Below are positions 1 to 3,066 of a stretch of 5,335 nucleotides of DNA, piece by piece. The translations under genes were made by a program, and so were the position numbers. Position 1 is the first letter of the stretch. Each line of letters starts with the position of its first letter. The notes beneath the pieces are model-generated. The model had not been told where the DNA came from. It did no database searches and saw nothing but the letters and a program-made list of their open reading frames with translations. Source of the stretch: DAIOGN01 sp036745245 (lineage in GTDB: Bacteria; Zixibacteria; MSB-5A5; JAUVRN01); the NCBI GenBank assembly GCA_036745245.1, contig DAIOGN010000175.1, positions 1-5,335 of the forward strand, written 5' to 3'.

Positions 1-104
1 ACGGCGATGGCTCCCAGTTCAGGCGCCGGGAGAGGCGAGAGCACGCCCTGAAACGAACCGATGGGCGTGCGGCAGGCGGACACGATGTAGACGTCTGGCT
101 TCAT
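1..104 (-). CDS. Acetyl-CoA acetyltransferase (thiolase), N-terminal fragment cut by the window edge
   Basis: Reading leftwards from ATG at 104-102, the frame stays open to position 1 and gives 34 complete codons. The peptide begins MKPDVYIVSACRTPIG and continues with SFQGVLSPLPAPELGAIA. This matches the conserved start of the thiolase family: a first beta strand, then S-A-x-R-T-P-I-G-S-F, then a P-A-P-E-L-G motif. Thiolases condense two acyl-CoA molecules or cleave a 3-ketoacyl-CoA; the acetoacetyl-CoA type feeds polyhydroxybutyrate, ketone-body or isoprenoid routes, or ends fatty-acid degradation. The catalytic Cys near residue 90 and the C-terminal His and Cys lie outside the window, so activity and subtype cannot be judged. 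The start is chosen because the family motif begins a few residues after this Met and no upstream in-frame Met precedes it nearby. Only a weak purine stretch (CTGGA) precedes the ATG. The gene is divergent from the epimerase gene. A Cys stands where I expect Ala or Val before R-T-P. Confidence 0.88.
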   Translation of the reverse strand, partial: MKPDVYIVSACRTPIGSFQGVLSPLPAPELGAIA

Positions 105-142
105 TCCAGGACCGGACCAACAGCTCCCTTTTCGACTCTGGC

Positions 143-171
143 AGCATAGCCCAGGGCGTCCGGCCGGACAA
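143..171 (-). promoter_or_regulatory. Candidate sigma70-type promoter for the thiolase gene
   Basis: On the minus strand, TTGTCC (171-166) and TATGCT (148-143) are separated by exactly 17 bases. Each box matches four of six bases of the TTGACA/TATAAT consensus. Transcription would begin near 136, leaving a leader of about 30 bases before the thiolase ATG at 104, which is a normal distance. A perfect palindrome covers most of the -35 box. High-GC genomes often diverge from this consensus, so this remains a prediction from spacing, position and sequence. Confidence 0.4.
158..169. promoter_or_regulatory. Perfect 12-bp palindrome GTCCGGCCGGAC, possible operator
   Basis: The twelve bases read the same on both strands. 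They lie between the divergent thiolase and epimerase genes and overlap four bases of the candidate thiolase -35 box, where a bound repressor would block RNA polymerase. A dimeric regulator is the usual reader of such a site, but no regulator gene is visible in the window to assign to it. In GC-rich DNA a palindrome of this kind can arise by chance. Confidence 0.3.
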
Positions 172-216
172 CCCAAAAGCCACCCATGAGCACATCGGGA
201 CGGGCGCGAAGGCGCG

Positions 217-245
217 TTGACCGTGCGCGCCGGCCCACAGATCTT
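217..245 (+). promoter_or_regulatory. Weak candidate promoter for the dipeptide epimerase gene
   Basis: TTGACC (217-222, five of six bases of the -35 consensus) is followed after 17 bases by GATCTT (240-245, only three of six of the -10 consensus). It would start transcription near 252, about 30 bases before the preferred ATG at 282. If real, it rules out the upstream ATG at 186, which would lie outside the transcript. The poor -10 box keeps confidence low. Confidence 0.2.
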
Positions 246-281
246 GGCTCGCGCGACGCACAAAGTCGTCTTCGCATCGCC

Positions 282-1409
282 ATGCCCATTCCAACAGATA
301 CCATCACGAACGTCACGATGTACGAGCTCGACGTCGAACTCGCACGCCGCTTCGCCGTGGCTTCGGGCGCGCTGGATCTGGCCCAGGTGGCCGTCGTGCG
401 CATCGACCTGGCGTCGGGGCACCACGGCTGGGGTGAGATGGCGCCCTTCCCCGCGATCACCGGAGAGACGCGCGACGGCACGCTGGAGGCCGCTTTGCAG
501 GCCGCACCGGCCCTTGTGGGCCACAGCGTGCTTGAGTACCGCCGACTGTTCGTGGATTTCAAGGAACGCCTCGAAGGTCACGCGGCGGCCCGCTGCGGGT
601 TGGAAACTGCGCTGCTCGACGCCTACTGCCGGAGGCTCGGCGTACCCTTGTGGGCGCACTTCGGTGGAGCCGAACGGACGCGCGAGCACATCACCGACAT
701 CACGATTCCCGTGACCGATCTCGACACCACCGTCGACCTGTCACGCCTCTATCATGCCCGGGGGTTCCGCAGATTCAAGCTGAAAGTCGGAGTCGACGTC
801 CAACTCGACATCGAAAAGCTGTCCCGCGTGGCGAACGCCTGCCCGGACTCTGCGTTCGTGCTCGATGCCAATGCCGGCTACACACTCCCGGATGCGCGCA
901 GGTTTCTGGCGGGCCTCTCGAAGGGCGTGTGTGTGCTGCTTTTGGAACAGCCTCTGGCCGCGGGCGATCATGAGGGAGCGCGAGCCCTGCGCCGCGAGTT
1001 CTCCGTGCGCGTGGCGGCGGACGAGTCGGCCCGATCCTGCGCCGACGTGATCGAACTGGCCCGGGAAGGGGCCGCCGACGTGATCAATCTCAAAATCATG
1101 AAGACGGGTGTGCGCGAAGCGGTGCAGATGGCGATGGTCGCGCGCTCCCTTGGATTGTCACTCATGCTCGGCGGCATGCTCGAAACGCGCCTGGCCATGG
1201 GCTGCTCGTTCGGGCTCGCTCTCGGTCTGGGCGGGTTTGACTACCTCGACCTCGACACCCCGCTTTTGCTGCAGACGGATCCATGGACGGGGGGCTACAC
1301 CTATCGGGGGCCGGTTCTTTTGCCCTGGTCCGATCCGGGTCTCGGCGTCGAGCCGGCCGAGGGGGCCGCTTTTTCGCCTTGCGAAACGGTCGGGCTGACG
1401 CGAGTTTAG
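282..1409 (+). CDS. Dipeptide epimerase (enolase superfamily, Ala-Glu epimerase type)
   Basis: A 375-residue cytoplasmic enzyme predicted to invert the alpha carbon of the C-terminal residue of a dipeptide, as L-Ala-D/L-Glu epimerases do when murein peptides are recycled. The N-terminal capping domain (about 1-130) ends before a (beta/alpha)7-beta barrel. The catalytic set is complete: K166-L-K168 (KxK), metal ligands D195 (in LDAN), E222 (in LEQP) and D247 (in AADES), and K271 (in NLKIMK) on the other face. The spacing closely follows Bacillus subtilis Ala-Glu epimerase as I recall it. Near the end, D323-L-D325 forms the DxD motif that holds the dipeptide amino group and separates this family from muconate cycloisomerases and o-succinylbenzoate synthases. 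The same frame opens at 186, but those 32 Arg-rich residues are unlike the family. The start at 282 places the first beta strand (ITNVTMYEL) correctly; ATG at 318 would cut into it. No clear Shine-Dalgarno is seen. It stands alone on the plus strand. Exact dipeptide specificity is unknown. Confidence 0.9.
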   Translation: MPIPTDTITNVTMYELDVELARRFAVASGALDLAQVAVVRIDLASGHHGWGEMAPFPAITGETRDGTLEAALQAAPALVGHSVLEYRRLFVDFKERLEGHAAARCGLETALLDAYCRRLGVPLWAHFGGAERTREHITDITIPVTDLDTTVDLSRLYHARGFRRFKLKVGVDVQLDIEKLSRVANACPDSAFVLDANAGYTLPDARRFLAGLSKGVCVLLLEQPLAAGDHEGARALRREFSVRVAADESARSCADVIELAREGAADVINLKIMKTGVREAVQMAMVARSLGLSLMLGGMLETRLAMGCSFGLALGLGGFDYLDLDTPLLLQTDPWTGGYTYRGPVLLPWSDPGLGVEPAEGAAFSPCETVGLTRV

Positions 1410-1438
1410 AACCGCTTCCCAGGAAGGACTTAATGGCG

Positions 1439-1462
1439 CGGAGCGGCCCCTGCAACGCTCCG
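1439..1462. terminator. Weak hairpin downstream of the epimerase gene
   Basis: CGGAGCG (1439-1445) and CGCTCCG (1456-1462) form a perfect 7-bp stem with a 10-base loop, 29 bases after the epimerase stop. No T-run follows, so it is not a typical Rho-independent terminator. It may protect the 3' end of the mRNA or pause polymerase. A short GC-rich stem such as this can also occur by chance. Confidence 0.25.
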
Positions 1463-1626
1463 ACCGGGCGGGCACGGATTGTCTGTCCGCCTGACATGTG
1501 ACTCCGCGATTCGCGAGGGAGGCATGCAGGTGAATCCCAATTGCGTGAGCCGCGCTGGTGCGAACGGAACACGGCGCGGAGAGTTGTAGAACAAAAAAGC
1601 TACGAAGATCCTGCCGTGGGTGTACC

Positions 1627-1699
1627 GAGCACACCTGCGGTCAGGCAGGGGCACTATACAGGAACGGGGTGTGCTCTGGCACGCCGGGGCCCCCCGTTC
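1627..1699. terminator. Cluster of overlapping inverted repeats, possible bidirectional termination or 3'-end structure
   Basis: Two perfect stems compete for the same bases. GAGCACACC (1627-1635) pairs with GGTGTGCTC (1668-1676) over 9 bp, and GAACGGGG (1662-1669) pairs with CCCCGTTC (1692-1699) over 8 bp. The second encloses a smaller GTGC/GCAC hairpin (1671-1674 with 1679-1682), and the first encloses CCTGC/GCAGG (1634-1638 with 1645-1649, partly overlapping the outer stem). The position between two convergent genes fits a 3'-end structure serving both strands. There is no T-run, and GC-rich DNA yields such stems readily. Confidence 0.3.
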
Positions 1700-1729
1700 G
1701 CCCTTGCACTCCGCCCCGGACCGCGCCTG

Positions 1730-1738
1730 CCCCCCCCC
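1730..1738. repeat. Run of nine C
   Basis: A C9 homopolymer lies 23 bases past the stop of the small amidohydrolase (G9 in its transcript direction). It is outside any supported coding region, so length variation would not alter a protein. Such runs are prone to replication slippage and to sequencing or assembly length errors. Confidence 0.8.
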
Positions 1739-1761
1739 ACCGCGTTTCCGCAGAGGTCGGA

Positions 1762-3066
1762 TCAGTTGTGCTGGTACTTCTTCAGGTACTTCTCGTAGAG
1801 CTGCGTATGGCGACTCGACAGATCGATACGGCGCCCTTCGATATACATCTGCTCCACGCGTGTGGTGATTTCGAGCGGATCTCCGTCGGTCACGATGAGG
1901 GTGGCATCCTTTCCCACTTCGAGTGAGCCCACCCGATCGGCCACGCCGAGAATCTGTGCCGGATACAGGGTGACTGCCTTGAGCGCTTCTTCGCGCGGCA
2001 GTCCGTAGGCCGCGGCCATCGCGGCTTCATATGGAAGATTGCGGGCGTTGGCCGCCTCGCCGCCCCCCCGGGCACTGCCTTCCGAACTGATGCAGAACTT
2101 CACCCCGGCCTCGTAAAGCCTGGCAGCCACGGCGAATGGCTGATCGTACGGGTCTCCGTCCCGCAGCGGGAGCCTCTGCGTGCCGGAGACGATGACCGAC
2201 ACCTTCTTGTCCGCCAGGAGGTCTGAGACAAGACCTGCATCGGCCCCGCCAAGCAGAATGACACGCAGACCTTGTGCCGACGCCCAGCCCACCGCACTCT
2301 CGATCTCCAGGACGGTGTTGGCCCAGATCATGACCGGGAGCTCCCCGGTGAGAACCGGCTGCATCGCCTCCCAACGAAGGTCATGGAGGTTTTTGTCCTT
2401 CGACTGGCCGTAGGCTCGGGCCGAAGCGAAGGCCAGATCGAGGGCTTCAAGGGCCTGTTGCCGCGCCTGCTTCTGCTCCTCTTCCGAACGCCTTTCGAAA
2501 CGCGAACGCGACAGGGCCATGCTGGGCCAGATGACCTGGAGGGCGCAGGGCGCTTTGTACGTCATCTCTTCCCAGGTCCAGCCGTCCATGCGCAAAAGCG
2601 CAGAGCGGCCCGAGATCGTGCCACCCGCAGGCGAGGTCAGAGTGAGTGCGATGCCATTGGCGCGCGTCACCGGAATGATTTCGCTTTCCGGGTTGACGCT
2701 CACTTCGGCCCGTGCATTCGGGTTGATGCTCCCGGATTCCGCACGGTCCACCGTGCCGCGCACCGATCCCACCTCGGTGAGACCTACCGTCGTGTACGCA
2801 TTGATCAACCCCGGATACACATGCTTTCCCGTGACGTCCACCACGGTGGCCCCCGAAGGCGGCGAGATGTCGCGACCCAGCGACACGATCCTGCCCTCTG
2901 CGAATACGACCGTAGCGCCCGTGAGGACCTCCCCCGAGACGGTGTGTACCGTGCCACCCACCAGGGCCACCGGACCGGTCTGTGCCGGAGCCGGAATCTG
3001 CGTGGCGGCCCATCCCTGTCCCGACCACGCGAGAGTCAGAAGACACGCACATGCGAGCCTATTCAT
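1762..3066 (-). CDS. Exported amidohydrolase-fold protein with degenerate metal site (434 aa)
   Basis: The protein starts with a Sec signal peptide (MNRLACACLLTLAWSGQGWA, cleavage near residues 20-21), so it probably acts in the periplasm or outside the cell. Residues about 32-85 form the first part of the beta-sandwich (ALVGGTV, VVFAEGRIVSLG, VVDVTGKHVYPGLI), a barrel follows, and residues 375-412 (ADRVGSLEVGKDATLIV, DGDPLE) close the sandwich; this is the imidazolonepropionase-like amidohydrolase layout. The metal ligands are missing. Where active members have HxH after PGLID, this one has N89-A90-Y91; the expected strand-5 His is replaced around W248 in PVMIWAN; GGADAG (273-278) stands at strand 6; and SSEG (327-330) replaces the usual TTD. 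It is therefore probably not a standard metal hydrolase; it may bind ligand, assist its neighbour or use another chemistry. The ATG at 3066 is chosen for the signal peptide and strong Shine-Dalgarno; it overlaps the upstream gene by 8 bases. Length is normal and there is no frameshift, so it is not a pseudogene. Confidence 0.88.
   Translation of the reverse strand: MNRLACACLLTLAWSGQGWAATQIPAPAQTGPVALVGGTVHTVSGEVLTGATVVFAEGRIVSLGRDISPPSGATVVDVTGKHVYPGLINAYTTVGLTEVGSVRGTVDRAESGSINPNARAEVSVNPESEIIPVTRANGIALTLTSPAGGTISGRSALLRMDGWTWEEMTYKAPCALQVIWPSMALSRSRFERRSEEEQKQARQQALEALDLAFASARAYGQSKDKNLHDLRWEAMQPVLTGELPVMIWANTVLEIESAVGWASAQGLRVILLGGADAGLVSDLLADKKVSVIVSGTQRLPLRDGDPYDQPFAVAARLYEAGVKFCISSEGSARGGGEAANARNLPYEAAMAAAYGLPREEALKAVTLYPAQILGVADRVGSLEVGKDATLIVTDGDPLEITTRVEQMYIEGRRIDLSSRHTQLYEKYLKKYQHN

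Larger units (their letters stand above)
1410..1761. other. Convergent intergenic region without a supported gene
   Basis: These 352 bases separate the stop codons of the epimerase (TAG, 1407-1409) and the small amidohydrolase (TGA on the minus strand, 1764-1762). Several frames are open here on both strands, but none shows a recognisable domain, a good ribosome site or a protein-like composition; they are Arg- and Pro-rich, as expected from GC-rich noncoding DNA. The region holds several inverted repeats (1439-1462 and 1627-1699) and a run of nine C (1730-1738). Its likely role is transcription termination from both sides, although no classical hairpin followed by a T-run is present on either strand. 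Confidence 0.6.

Noticed and set aside
186..281. A 32-residue N-terminal extension of the epimerase from ATG at 186
   Set aside because: The added residues are Arg-rich and unlike the family, the next ATG at 282 fits the first beta strand, and a candidate promoter lies inside the extension.
19..562. Open frames of 91 and 153 codons on the minus strand across the left intergenic region
   Set aside because: They are in frames other than the thiolase, show no domains, and one is mostly antisense to the epimerase. The thiolase frame with its conserved N-terminus is the better reading.
1430..1926. Several open frames of 70-160 codons on both strands in the convergent intergenic region
   Set aside because: They have biased Arg/Pro composition, no ribosome site and no domain, and several run into the neighbouring real genes.
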